Shown here one piece after another: positions 1-8,006 of a stretch of 64,000 nt of DNA. Position 1 is the first letter of the stretch; each line of letters opens with the position of its first letter. A program made the position numbers and the translations under genes. The notes beneath the pieces are model-generated. The model was not told the DNA's origin and did no database searches. It worked only from the letters and a program-made list of their open reading frames with translations. Source of the DNA: Rhizobium mesosinicum (GTDB taxonomy: Bacteria; Pseudomonadota; Alphaproteobacteria; Rhizobiales; Rhizobiaceae); assembly GCF_019511345.1 (NCBI RefSeq), contig NZ_JAEUAK010000001.1, forward strand, positions 744,001 through 808,000, written 5' to 3'.

Positions 1-1194
1 CAGCTCGGTGCGTTCGATCGTATCGGCAAGCGTCATGACGATGCGCCGAGTAAGCTGGCTGAATGCTTCACTGATCTTCTGCATCGCGAAAGGAATTTCA
101 ACCGCCCACAGCACTTCGGAGGTCGCCGTGCGCGTCAGCCGGCAGGTGGCATAGACATCCTCGTCGCGGCCCTGGATCGTCACATAGACGGCATAGTCGA
201 AGCACAGGTCGAGCGGCCCGACAGTCGTACGTGTCGGGTCCAGCGCGCGGCTTACCATTTCCAGGCTCGTATGAGCGGCAATCACCTTGAAGCCGCGTTG
301 CTGGCTGAGGCCGATCGTAACATCTTCGAGCAGCGCCCGCCCGACCCGCTCCATCAGCGGATCGGTGAGGATGCTTTCGGGCGGCAGGATGACGATGCGC
401 GGCTGGCCGGCCGGATCGATCAGCAGTTCCGACGCCGGACGCGGATGTCCCGCCGCCGCCGGCTGTGCGGCGGCCAGGATACCAAGTTTGCGTGCCAGTG
501 CGGTTGTCGCCTCGTCCGGCTCAATGTCGAAATCGTCCTTGAGTTGGCTGCGGCATCTGAGATAGGCCTGACGCGCCGCCGGCAGGTCGTTCATGCGGGA
601 ATGGGCGCGCATCAGTACGCGGCAGGCGATCTCATTGGCCGGGTCGAGTTCGATCAGGCGCTTGGCAAAGGCGATCTGCTCTTCGTCCGGCCGCTCGTCG
701 TCACGTTCCAGCATGCGGACAAGATGGGCCGAGCGCGCTTCGTTAATCCGCTGGCGCTCGAAAGTTAGCCAATCCTCGGCACCCTGCGTTGGAGACTTGA
801 CGCTTTCGAGCAGTTCGCCAAGCAGAATGCCGCTTTCGTCCGGCCCTAATACATCCTTCTGCTTGAGGATATTGAGGTCGACCTCCCAGCCGGGCGCAAG
901 GCCTAGATGGGTGCGCGTCGCGATGAGCAAAGGCGGCAGGCGTTCGGGAATGCTCTGTTCGATGCGCGACAGAAGCTGGCGAAGGCTGCCGGCCCGTTTT
1001 TCGGGAAGTTCGGATTGCCAGAGCTGGCATCGAATGGTTTCGCGATCGACCAGCGGTTCCTGCGACAGCGCTAACATCGCCAGCAGGAAATAGGACTTTT
1101 CCGGCAAAGGAAGCTCTGTCCCGGCGGCCAACAATCGCGGCCTGCCGAGCAGACATAATCTGTTCGCTCTCACTTCCCCGGCTGACCCGTCCAT
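1..1194 (-). CDS. BTAD/SARP-like transcriptional regulator, C-terminus cut by window edge
   Basis: About 398 codons are visible and the frame stays open to base 1, so the C-terminus lies outside the window. The ATG at 1194-1192 follows a GAAGGTGAG Shine-Dalgarno sequence. The N-terminal part (residues ~25-90) looks like a winged-helix output domain (LPEKSYFLLAMLALS, then SELPEKRAGSLRQLLSRIE). Residues ~130-230 resemble a bacterial transcriptional activator domain of TPR-like helices (AKRLIELDPANEIACRVLMR, then LPAARQAYLRCRSQL). The rest resembles the extra C-terminal region of rhizobial BTAD regulators. It probably binds DNA as an activator; no target is evident. Upstream lies a 368-bp gap and then the 3' end of the sugar isomerase gene. 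The family call is by fold pattern, so specificity is unknown. Confidence 0.72.
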   Translation of the reverse strand, partial: MDGSAGEVRANRLCLLGRPRLLAAGTELPLPEKSYFLLAMLALSQEPLVDRETIRCQLWQSELPEKRAGSLRQLLSRIEQSIPERLPPLLIATRTHLGLAPGWEVDLNILKQKDVLGPDESGILLGELLESVKSPTQGAEDWLTFERQRINEARSAHLVRMLERDDERPDEEQIAFAKRLIELDPANEIACRVLMRAHSRMNDLPAARQAYLRCRSQLKDDFDIEPDEATTALARKLGILAAAQPAAAGHPRPASELLIDPAGQPRIVILPPESILTDPLMERVGRALLEDVTIGLSQQRGFKVIAAHTSLEMVSRALDPTRTTVGPLDLCFDYAVYVTIQGRDEDVYATCRLTRTATSEVLWAVEIPFAMQKISEAFSQLTRRIVMTLADTIERTEL

Positions 1195-1562
1195 TTGGGC
1201 TCTCACCTTCAAAAGCCGGAACGCTCAAGAGCACCCCGACCGATTGCCGGATGTTAGAGGGAATAGCGCGCGACGGGAAGCGCTTTTGCTACCCTGGATT
1301 AAGATTTTCATCAAATAATACGGTCTCGACCAATGCTTGCTGCCATCATTATTTACGAAAGCTGCATTCAAGGCCGACTATTGTGGTATTTCGGAACATC
1401 ATCGCACCATGCGGTTCGGCGCGCTGCGACCTATTTCTCCAGTGCAGCGGCTTCCTCGACCGATCGTAGAGCCCCTCCTTGGTTCTCCACCGGAGCATAT
1501 CTTCTGCGCCAACCCTAGGACGAAGGTACGACGTGAGTGAGACGGTGACGTAAAGATCGAAA
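1195..1562. other. Intergenic region, no gene recognised
   Basis: This 368-bp stretch separates the isomerase stop codon from the start of the BTAD-like regulator. Both are read on the minus strand, so it should hold the promoter of the regulator. The part nearest the regulator (about 1290-1325) is AT-rich, unlike the surroundings. Short open frames on both strands have no recognisable domain and poor codon character. I see no clear hairpin terminator. Confidence 0.5.
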
Positions 1563-2321
1563 TCAGAGAGCGAGGCCCTTGATATAGTCGATCGATCGCT
1601 TGGCAAACCGGCGCCAGTCGGAGGGGTTGTCGTGCTCCGTGACGATGTGCTCGGCCTTCGTCCGGCGAAATAGCGGCACGAGCTTTGCCCAGTCGATGAT
1701 GCCGTCACCGGTCGCAGCCCAGCCGTCATCCTCCTTTGTGCCTTTGGGCGCCATGTCCTTCATCTGGATGGCGATGATGCGGTCGGCGAATGTCTGGAGC
1801 TCTGCTGCGGGGTCGGCACCGGCCCGGATGATCCAGCCGCAATCGATTTCGAACCGGACATTCTTTTCTGCGCTCTCGAAGATCAGATCAATGGGGCGTG
1901 ATCCATCGGCAAGCGGCCGGAACTCGAAATCATGATTGTGCCAGGCGACCTTGAGACCATGCGACGCAGCGCGATCGGCGCCCTCGGAGAGCGTCTTCCC
2001 GAGATCCCTCCAGTAATCGGCTGTCGTGCCCCGCTCTTCCGGCGCCACATAGGGCGGGATTAGGATCGTCGCTCCCAGGGCGAGCGCGATATCGATGAAG
2101 CGCTGCGGCTCCTCGATCAACCCTTTCAGCGGCATGTGGAAGCAATGGCATCTCAAGCCGGCATCGTCGAGCGCTCGGCGACAAGCTTTCGCGTCTGCCT
2201 CATAGGCCGGCAGCCATGGTTCGATCGCGTCATAACCGAAGGCCTTCAGCTCCGGAAACTGGGTAAAGAGCGGCGGGAAATTGCGTGACGAATAGAGCTG
2301 ATAGGAAATCGGATACGTCAT
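1563..2321 (-). CDS. Sugar phosphate isomerase/epimerase (xylose-isomerase-like TIM barrel)
   Basis: 252 residues, the usual length for AP-endonuclease-2/xylose-isomerase-like TIM barrels. It starts MTYPISYQLYSSRNF after a strong GGGGAGGAAGA ribosome site. Barrel hallmarks include GYDAIEPW near residue 30, VAWHNHDFEF near 125-135 (metal-binding His), EIDCGWI near 157 (metal-binding Asp), QMKDM near 188 and VTEHDNP near 230. Such proteins isomerise or epimerise ketoses, inososes or keto-sugars in the cytoplasm using a divalent metal. It lies 39 bp downstream of the LacI gene on the same strand and is probably co-transcribed. With the nearby ABC importer it likely acts on the imported sugar; the exact substrate cannot be read from sequence. 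Confidence 0.85.
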   Translation of the reverse strand: MTYPISYQLYSSRNFPPLFTQFPELKAFGYDAIEPWLPAYEADAKACRRALDDAGLRCHCFHMPLKGLIEEPQRFIDIALALGATILIPPYVAPEERGTTADYWRDLGKTLSEGADRAASHGLKVAWHNHDFEFRPLADGSRPIDLIFESAEKNVRFEIDCGWIIRAGADPAAELQTFADRIIAIQMKDMAPKGTKEDDGWAATGDGIIDWAKLVPLFRRTKAEHIVTEHDNPSDWRRFAKRSIDYIKGLAL

Positions 2322-2360
2322 TCTTCCTCCCCTTGCTTGGCTATTGTCCCGGCCTGCGCC

Positions 2361-3380
2361 TCAGCTCCGGCCAGTGGTGCTTTCCCGAATCACCAGATCC
2401 GGTTCGATCTGCGTAACGCGCGGCTCCGGCAGACCGTCCTTGGCGACGACCAATTTCATCAGCCGTTCCACGGCAAGTTCGGTGACGACGTCGACGGCAT
2501 AATTCACGCTGGAGATCGGTGTCGCCGCATGTTCGGCGAATTCGATATTGTCGAAACCGATGATGGCGATATCCTTCGGCACCTGCACACCGTTCTTCTG
2601 GCACCAGCGCAGCGCGCCGATGGCAAGCGAGTCATTGGCAGTGAAAATCGCCGTCGGCGGGTTTGGCGCATTCATCAGCGTATCCATCGCCCAATATCCC
2701 TTTATGACCGAATGGCCGAGGGGGTCGGCCGTCAGTTTGGGGTCGAAGGCGATGCCGGCTTCCGTGAGAGCCTGCCGGTAGCCGTCGCTCTTTTCGACAT
2801 TGCCGAGCGGATTGGCGCTGTCGATGATGCCGATGCGCTTGTGGCCGGTATCGATCAGATGGCGTGTCGCCTTATAGGCGCCGCGCCGTTCGTCGACGCA
2901 GACGGCATCGATGCCGGCATCGGGATCACCGACAAGCAGGACGATCGGATAGTTCGATTGCCGGATTTTCCGGATGTGATCGAGGCGCCGATGGCTGCGC
3001 GGGTAGATCAGCATGCCGTCGACCTGGCGCGAACGGAACATTTCGAGCGCCTTGATTTCCTGCTCAGGATCATTGTTGGAGGTGGCAAAAAGCGTGCCAT
3101 AGCCGCGCTCGGCAAGCGCCAGCTCGATTGCCTGCGCCGTGCGTGTCAGTGTCGGGTTGGTGATGTCGGTCAGGATAAGGCCGATGGTCTTCGTCTCGCG
3201 GCTGACCAGCGACTTGGCAATATGGTTCGGCAGATAGTTCAGCGCATCGGCGGTCTTGCGTATCAGCTGGCGCGTCTCGTTGGGAATGCGTGGGCTGTCG
3301 CGCAGCGCGAGCGACACGGTGTTCACGGAAAATCCGGTCTTGTCAGCGATATCTTTGAGGCGAACGCTCGATCTGCTCAT
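2361..3380 (-). CDS. LacI-family transcriptional regulator
   Basis: 339 residues with a classic LacI layout. The N-terminal helix-turn-helix (residues ~7-30, LKDIADKTGFSVNTVSLAL) is followed by a hinge helix (PNHIAKSLVSRETKTIGLIL) and a type-1 periplasmic-binding-protein-like effector domain ending IGFDNIEFAEHAATPISSVN. It is a cytoplasmic repressor expected to bind a sugar. The gene precedes the TIM-barrel isomerase gene on the same strand and is separated by a terminator-like hairpin from the VOC gene upstream. Two TTAnCGnTAA palindromes, at 3989-3998 and 4979-4988, have the classic core of LacI/GalR operators and probably are its sites, linking it to the VOC, aldo/keto reductase and ABC importer genes. 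The start ATG has only a weak Shine-Dalgarno sequence. Confidence 0.92.
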   Translation of the reverse strand: MSRSSVRLKDIADKTGFSVNTVSLALRDSPRIPNETRQLIRKTADALNYLPNHIAKSLVSRETKTIGLILTDITNPTLTRTAQAIELALAERGYGTLFATSNNDPEQEIKALEMFRSRQVDGMLIYPRSHRRLDHIRKIRQSNYPIVLLVGDPDAGIDAVCVDERRGAYKATRHLIDTGHKRIGIIDSANPLGNVEKSDGYRQALTEAGIAFDPKLTADPLGHSVIKGYWAMDTLMNAPNPPTAIFTANDSLAIGALRWCQKNGVQVPKDIAIIGFDNIEFAEHAATPISSVNYAVDVVTELAVERLMKLVVAKDGLPEPRVTQIEPDLVIRESTTGRS

Positions 3381-3444
3381 GGTCTCTGCAATATTCCGAG
3401 ATGCTTAACCTCGTCTCCATAGCGCCCGGCCGTGGAAAGCGAAA

Positions 3445-3473
3445 GGGCAGCCGCATGTTTCACACGGCTGCCC
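3445..3473 (-). terminator. Rho-independent-type hairpin after the VOC gene
   Basis: A perfect 9-bp inverted repeat (GGGCAGCCG / CGGCTGCCC) with an 11-nt loop begins just after the VOC stop codon. On the minus strand it is followed by the T-rich run TTTCGCTTTCC. It would end the VOC transcript before the lacI gene. Confidence 0.7.
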
Positions 3474-3478
3474 TCCCC

Positions 3479-3919
3479 TCATTTTCCTTCGGCATGCAGC
3501 CGCTTGATGCCCTGATACTGCAGGCAGTCCGGATGCATCTCCATCAGCTCGATGCGGTTGCCGTCCGGGTCCTCGATCCAGGCTTGACGGTTGCCGTCGA
3601 GACCCTCCTTGATCTCGGCCGTCAGCTTGATGCCGGCCGCCTTGATGCGCTTGGCGGTCGCATCGAGGTCGTCGATCGTGAAGCACATGTGGTTGACGCC
3701 ATTGGCGTTCCAGCCCGGCGCCCGGCCAGTCTCGGCACCTGGAAAGATCTCCAAATAGTGGTCGTCGGTGATGCGCAGATAGACGAGCCAGGTTGAGCCG
3801 TCATCGTTCTTCAGGCGCAGCATTTCCGGAAAGCCCAGGCGTTCGCGATAGAACTCGAGCGATGCGTCGAGATCCTTCACCTTGATCGCGACATGACCGT
3901 AGCCGGTAATTCCAAGCAT
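3479..3919 (-). CDS. VOC (glyoxalase/bleomycin-resistance fold) family protein
   Basis: 146 residues from the ATG at 3919, chosen because GAGAGGAGGAAGA directly precedes it; the frame is open for eight further codons upstream without a ribosome site. The protein has two beta-alpha-beta-beta-beta modules. GYGHVAIKV near residue 6 and HMCFTIDDLD near 73 carry the family histidines, and DPDGNRIELMEM near 121 carries the metal-binding Glu. VOC enzymes include glyoxalases, epimerases and ring-cleavage dioxygenases, so the reaction is open. The gene has its own promoter region with a LacI-type operator 70 bp upstream, which ties it to the sugar locus. Confidence 0.85.
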   Translation of the reverse strand: MLGITGYGHVAIKVKDLDASLEFYRERLGFPEMLRLKNDDGSTWLVYLRITDDHYLEIFPGAETGRAPGWNANGVNHMCFTIDDLDATAKRIKAAGIKLTAEIKEGLDGNRQAWIEDPDGNRIELMEMHPDCLQYQGIKRLHAEGK

Positions 3920-3988
3920 TCTTCCTCCTCTCGGCGGCTCCAAGAGAGCCTGCCGTCCAATACCACATGCCAGTTAGCCGGTTTTAGT

Positions 3989-3998
3989 TTAACGCTAA
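3989..3998. promoter_or_regulatory. LacI-type operator, copy 1 (TTAACGCTAA)
   Basis: The site matches the LacI/GalR core TTAnCGnTAA and lies 70 bp upstream of the VOC start. A longer match, AGTTTAACGnTAATACA, is shared with the site at 4979-4988. The regulator encoded at 2361-3380 is the obvious candidate. Confidence 0.6.
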
Positions 3999-4051
3999 TA
4001 CAGAATCACAATTGATCCGATCGGAAAGAATTGTCAACAGCCGGCAAGGCC

Positions 4052-4879
4052 TCAATCCCACTTTGGTCCCCAGTCCGGATCGACGACGCGTTGATTGCGG
4101 TCGATGGTCTCGATCCGGGCAATCTCCTCAGGCGAAAGCGTGATCGAACTTGCCTTGAAGTTCGAGCGGATGCGCTCCGGCCGCCCCGAAGTCGGGATGG
4201 TGCAATAGCCCTTGGCGAGCTCGAAGGCGATCGCCACCTGTTCGGGCGTCGCATCGTGTTTTTCGCCAATCGAACGCAGCACCGGCTCGCCGGAAAGTAC
4301 GCCACGGGCAATCGGCAGATAGCAAGTGACGAGAATTTCCTTTTTTTGACAATAGGTTGCGAGCTTCTTGTTCTGCAGGATTGGGTTCAGCTCGAACTGG
4401 TTGTTCGCGATCTTGCCCCTCCCGAGCAGCGCTTCCGTCTCTTCCAGGAGGGCAATCGTGAAGTTCGAAACGCCAATCCGCTTGGTCAGGCCGCGGTTCT
4501 GCGCCTCGACGATCTGGGTGATATAAACCTCGAGCGGTATGCGGCCGTTGGGGGCCGGCCAGTGGATCAGCGTCAGGTCCACCTGATCGACCTTCAGCGC
4601 TTCCAGGCTCTTTTCCAGCGAAGGCACAAGCGCACCCGGGCCAAAATTATCAGTCGAGATCTTTGTCGTGAGAAAGATCTCATCACGCTTTAGACCGGAA
4701 CGACGCAACGCCTCGCCGACTTCGAATTCGGTGTCATAGGTCTGAGCAGTATCGAGGTGCCTGTAGCCGGTTTCCAGCGCACAGAGGATGGCATCGACGC
4801 CTTCCTTGCCGTTCCTCCCGAACGTCCCAAATCCCATCAACGGAATAACCTGATGTTTTTTCAACTCCTTTTCCTCCAT
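4052..4879 (-). CDS. Aldo/keto reductase
   Basis: 275 residues from the ATG at 4879 (GGTGGAG 8 nt upstream). A TTG six codons upstream is also possible. This is a typical AKR (alpha/beta)8 barrel: GYRHLDTAQTYDTE near residues 38-52 holds the catalytic Asp and Tyr, FLTTKIS near 70 the Lys, and LIHWPAPN near 105 the His of the AKR tetrad. The NADPH site follows near GVSNF and PIARGV. It would reduce or oxidise a sugar or keto-sugar in the cytoplasm. It is transcribed divergently from the ABC importer, sharing a 165-bp control region with a LacI-type operator, so co-regulation is likely. The substrate is unknown. Confidence 0.9.
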   Translation of the reverse strand: MEEKELKKHQVIPLMGFGTFGRNGKEGVDAILCALETGYRHLDTAQTYDTEFEVGEALRRSGLKRDEIFLTTKISTDNFGPGALVPSLEKSLEALKVDQVDLTLIHWPAPNGRIPLEVYITQIVEAQNRGLTKRIGVSNFTIALLEETEALLGRGKIANNQFELNPILQNKKLATYCQKKEILVTCYLPIARGVLSGEPVLRSIGEKHDATPEQVAIAFELAKGYCTIPTSGRPERIRSNFKASSITLSPEEIARIETIDRNQRVVDPDWGPKWD

Positions 4880-4950
4880 ATCGCGTCGCTCCACCAAGCG
4901 TTTTTTGAGCGTTGCAACAGCTCGCGGTCGTGTCTAGCGAAAAACGCCTG

Positions 4951-4979
4951 TTGACCTCGGGCGAATTTTGATCATAGTT
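4951..4979 (+). promoter_or_regulatory. Candidate sigma-70 promoter of the ABC importer
   Basis: TTGACC at 4951-4956 and the weak -10 ATAGTT at 4974-4979 are 17 bp apart. The LacI-type operator begins at the last base of the -10, a good position for repression. Confidence 0.4.
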
Positions 4980-4988
4980 TAACGATAA
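4979..4988. promoter_or_regulatory. LacI-type operator, copy 2 (TTAACGATAA)
   Basis: Same core as copy 1 at 3989-3998, located between the divergent aldo/keto reductase and ABC importer genes, 56 bp upstream of the first permease start. Confidence 0.6.
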
Positions 4989-5044
4989 TACAAGCCTATT
5001 TCTGGCAGCGATCGGTGTGGGAGTGCCGGTCTCGGGAGGAAGTG

Positions 5045-5941
5045 ATGCAGTTACGCTGGAGCAGGATGGCGCCCCAGCTGGCTCTCGCGCCGGCTGTCGC
5101 CGTCACCCTTGTCGCATTTATCGGTGCCATAGGCTGGACCGTCTGGCTGTCGTTGACGCGAAGCCGGCGTCTTCCAGAATATGATATCGACTGGAGCGAA
5201 TGGACCCGCCAATACGAACGTCTGTTCAACGACACCGGCTGGACGATCTCGCTCCAGAACTTGATCATCCTCGGCGTCGGCAGTGCGCTTGCGATTGTCT
5301 TCGGCTTTGTCCTTGCGGCGATGATCGATCGCGAATGGCGCGGCGAAAGTTTTTTTCGCACGGTTTTCCTTTATCCGCTGGCAGTATCGCTGATCGTCAC
5401 GGGCGCTGCCTGGCGCTGGATCTTCAATCCGCAGCTCGGGCTCGAGAACTTTCTGCATGGGCTCGGCTTCACCTCTGTCAGTTTCAACTGGCTGGCAAGC
5501 CCGGACACGGCCATGTATGCCATCATTCTCGCCACGATCTGGCAGAGTTCGGGTTTCTACATGGCCCTGATGCTATCGGGCCTGAAATCGATCAATACAG
5601 AGATTTGGAGTGCGGCTCGCCTCGATGGCGTCAGCTTCTTTCGCCTCTATCTCGAAATCGTAATTCCGATGATGAAGTTCACCTTCATCACCTGCGCCAT
5701 CCTGCTCTCGCTCGGCGTCATCAAGGCCTATGACGTGATCGTCGCCATGACCAATGGCGGCCCTGGCAATTCGACCTGGGTGCCGGCCTATTTCACCATC
5801 AATGCGCTCTCGGCCAAGAGTAATATCGGTTACGCCTCGGCAGCGGCCATCACCATGCTCGTCATCACCGCGGCCATCTTCCTGCCCCTCGTATTGATCA
5901 CTGCCTGGCAGCAGCGTCGTGCGAATGGAGGTGCGAGATGA
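5045..5941 (+). CDS. CUT1 sugar ABC transporter permease (MalF-like)
   Basis: 298 residues from the ATG at 5045, preceded by GGGAGGAAGTG; ten upstream codons are open but lack a ribosome site. It has six predicted membrane segments, starting with LALAPAVAVTLVAFIGAIGW. The EAA loop that docks the ATPase is visible near residue 190 (EIWSAARLDGVSFFRLYLEI, ending in IPMM). It is an inner-membrane channel half of a carbohydrate importer. It is the first gene of a five-gene plus-strand operon and overlaps the next permease by 4 bp (ATGA), indicating translational coupling. Substrate is undetermined. Confidence 0.92.
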   Translation: MQLRWSRMAPQLALAPAVAVTLVAFIGAIGWTVWLSLTRSRRLPEYDIDWSEWTRQYERLFNDTGWTISLQNLIILGVGSALAIVFGFVLAAMIDREWRGESFFRTVFLYPLAVSLIVTGAAWRWIFNPQLGLENFLHGLGFTSVSFNWLASPDTAMYAIILATIWQSSGFYMALMLSGLKSINTEIWSAARLDGVSFFRLYLEIVIPMMKFTFITCAILLSLGVIKAYDVIVAMTNGGPGNSTWVPAYFTINALSAKSNIGYASAAAITMLVITAAIFLPLVLITAWQQRRANGGAR

Positions 5942-6876
5942 ACATGCTGACGCAGGCCGCGACACTTCAAGATGCCGTGAATGCCTCGCCGCGCCCGGCA
6001 GGTCCTTTCTTTCCACGTAAAAAGAAGCGCATTCCGGGCCGCTCCATCGCCATTCTTGTGCTTCTGACGATCTGCGCGCTGTTCTTCTGTGTGCCGCTCT
6101 ATGTGGTCGTCGTCACCTCATTCAAGACAATGGACCAGATCCGCGAGGGGGCAATCTTCTCGCTGCCGCATGTCTGGACGCTGGAGGCCTGGGACCATGC
6201 CTGGAACAAGGCCTGCTCGGGCATCAACTGCAACGGGCTGAAGGTCGGTTTCTGGAATTCGGTGCTGATCCTCTTTCCCTCGCTTATCTTCTCGATCGGG
6301 CTGTCGATCGTAACCGGATATGCGCTGGCGCTTTGGAACGTGCGCTGGGCCAATGCCTTCCTGTTCCTGCTCTTCATCTGCGCCTTCGTACCCTTCCAGG
6401 TGATCATGTATCCCCTGATCCGCATCACCGCGACGGTCGGCATCTATGGCACGCTCTGGGGGATCGCTGCAGTCCATGCCGTGCTTGCCATGCCGGTGCT
6501 GACGCTGATCTTCCGCAATTACTACAAGGATATTCCCCAGGAGATCATGCGCGCGGCGATCATCGATTCCGGCTCCTTCTGGCGGATCTTCTTTGAAATC
6601 ATCCTGCCGATGTCCGGCAATATCCTCATCGTCGTGCTTATCCTGCAGATCACCTCGATCTGGAACGACTATCTGATTGGCGTCACCTTCGGGGGTCTCG
6701 GAACACAGCCAATGACGGTCATCCTCGCTAATCTTATCACGGTTTCGACTGGCGTCGTTGCCTATAACGACAATATGGCGGCGGCGCTTTTGACCGCCAT
6801 TCCACCCCTCGTCATCTATTTCCTCGTCGGCAAATTCTTCGTTCAGGGAATTACCGCCGGCGCGATCAAGGGTTGA
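5938..6876 (+). CDS. CUT1 sugar ABC transporter permease (MalG-like)
   Basis: 312 residues with a long cytoplasmic N-terminus (about 40 residues ending KKKRIPGR), then membrane segments starting at SIAILVLLTICALFFCVPLY. The EAA motif is at about residues 200-225 (EIMRAAIIDSGSFWRIFFEI, ending in LPMS). The C-terminus VQGITAGAIKG is typical of MalG-type subunits. It pairs with the preceding MalF-like gene to form the transmembrane pore. It overlaps that gene by 4 bp and ends 3 bp before the ATPase gene. Confidence 0.92.
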   Translation: MNMLTQAATLQDAVNASPRPAGPFFPRKKKRIPGRSIAILVLLTICALFFCVPLYVVVVTSFKTMDQIREGAIFSLPHVWTLEAWDHAWNKACSGINCNGLKVGFWNSVLILFPSLIFSIGLSIVTGYALALWNVRWANAFLFLLFICAFVPFQVIMYPLIRITATVGIYGTLWGIAAVHAVLAMPVLTLIFRNYYKDIPQEIMRAAIIDSGSFWRIFFEIILPMSGNILIVVLILQITSIWNDYLIGVTFGGLGTQPMTVILANLITVSTGVVAYNDNMAAALLTAIPPLVIYFLVGKFFVQGITAGAIKG

Positions 6877-6879
6877 TCC

Positions 6880-7980
6880 ATGCCGCGTGTTTCCTTCGAA
6901 CATATCGTCAAGTCTTTCGGCGCCATAACGATCCTGAACGACCTGAACCTCTCGGTTGATGACGGCGATTTCCTCGTGCTGCTCGGGCCGTCCGGCTGCG
7001 GTAAGACCACGCTTTTGAACCTGCTTGCTGGGCTTCTGGAGGTTAGCGATGGGCGCATCATGATCGGTGAGCGCGACGTAACCGATCTGGATCCCAGGGA
7101 TCGCGGCCTTGCCATGGTCTTCCAGTCCTACGCGCTCTATCCGACCAAGACCGTCTACGGGAACCTGAAGTTCGGGCTGGCGGCAAGCAAGCTCGACCGG
7201 GCCGAGATTGAGCGCCGCATCACTGTGGCCGCCAAACTCCTGCAGATCGAGCCGCTGCTCAACCGCAAGCCGGGTCAGCTGTCTGGTGGCCAGCGCCAGC
7301 GCGTCGCGATCGGCCGCGCCCTCGTCAAGCAAGCGGGCGTTGTTCTGTTCGACGAGCCACTGTCGAACCTCGACGCGAAGCTGCGCACGGAAATGCGACT
7401 CGAGATCAAGAAGCTGCACGACACGCTGAAGCCGACCGTCGTCTATGTCACACACGACCAGATCGAGGCGATGACCATGGCAACAAGGATCGCCGTCATG
7501 GATGGCGGTGTCATCCAGCAGTTCGGCACGCCGGACGAGATCTACGGCAGGCCCGCCAATCTCTTCGTCGCCGGCTTTATTGGTGCACCGGCGATGAACC
7601 TGCGCAAGGCTCGGCTGACCGTAAACGGTGGTAGCGTCCAGGCGGGCTTCGATACGGGAGATGCCATTGATCTTGGCGACTATGCCTTTTCGAAGAAGCC
7701 GGAAAGCGGTGCGGAGGTCGTTGTCGGCCTAAGGCCGGAGCATTTTGTCGTTGCCGAACAGCCGATTTTTAATCCCGCGGCCAGCTTCGAATTGCCGCTG
7801 CGCCAAGCCGAGCGCACCGGCTCTGATGCGACCGCCTATCTCGGCTTCGGCGAAGAGCTTCTGGCACTGCGCGTCGATCCCGATCGCGCCGCCGGCTTTA
7901 GGCCGGGACAGCCGGTGCGAGCAGAATTTCCGCGCGGCAAGGCGAATGTCTTTAGTGCTGAGACCGGGTTGCGATTGTGA
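6880..7980 (+). CDS. CUT1 sugar ABC transporter ATP-binding protein (MalK/UgpC-like)
   Basis: 366 residues. The Walker A is GPSGCGKTT near residue 39, the Q-loop is in AMVFQSYALYP, the signature is LSGGQRQRVAIGRAL near 134, Walker B is VVLFDEPLSNLD and the switch histidine is in VYVTHDQIEAMTMA. A C-terminal TOBE/OB-like domain (residues ~240-366) contains VVGLRPEHFVV. It energises the preceding permeases from the cytoplasmic face. Its stop overlaps a possible GTG start of the binding-protein gene, though the better start of that gene is further downstream. Confidence 0.93.
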   Translation: MPRVSFEHIVKSFGAITILNDLNLSVDDGDFLVLLGPSGCGKTTLLNLLAGLLEVSDGRIMIGERDVTDLDPRDRGLAMVFQSYALYPTKTVYGNLKFGLAASKLDRAEIERRITVAAKLLQIEPLLNRKPGQLSGGQRQRVAIGRALVKQAGVVLFDEPLSNLDAKLRTEMRLEIKKLHDTLKPTVVYVTHDQIEAMTMATRIAVMDGGVIQQFGTPDEIYGRPANLFVAGFIGAPAMNLRKARLTVNGGSVQAGFDTGDAIDLGDYAFSKKPESGAEVVVGLRPEHFVVAEQPIFNPAASFELPLRQAERTGSDATAYLGFGEELLALRVDPDRAAGFRPGQPVRAEFPRGKANVFSAETGLRL

Positions 7981-8006
7981 ATGAAGAACCGATGGGAGGA
8001 ATGGAA

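Noticed and set aside
6118..7455. Long minus-strand open frame (445 codons) opposite the permease and ATPase genes
   Set aside because: It is an antisense shadow of GC-rich coding DNA; the plus-strand genes have clear transporter motifs.
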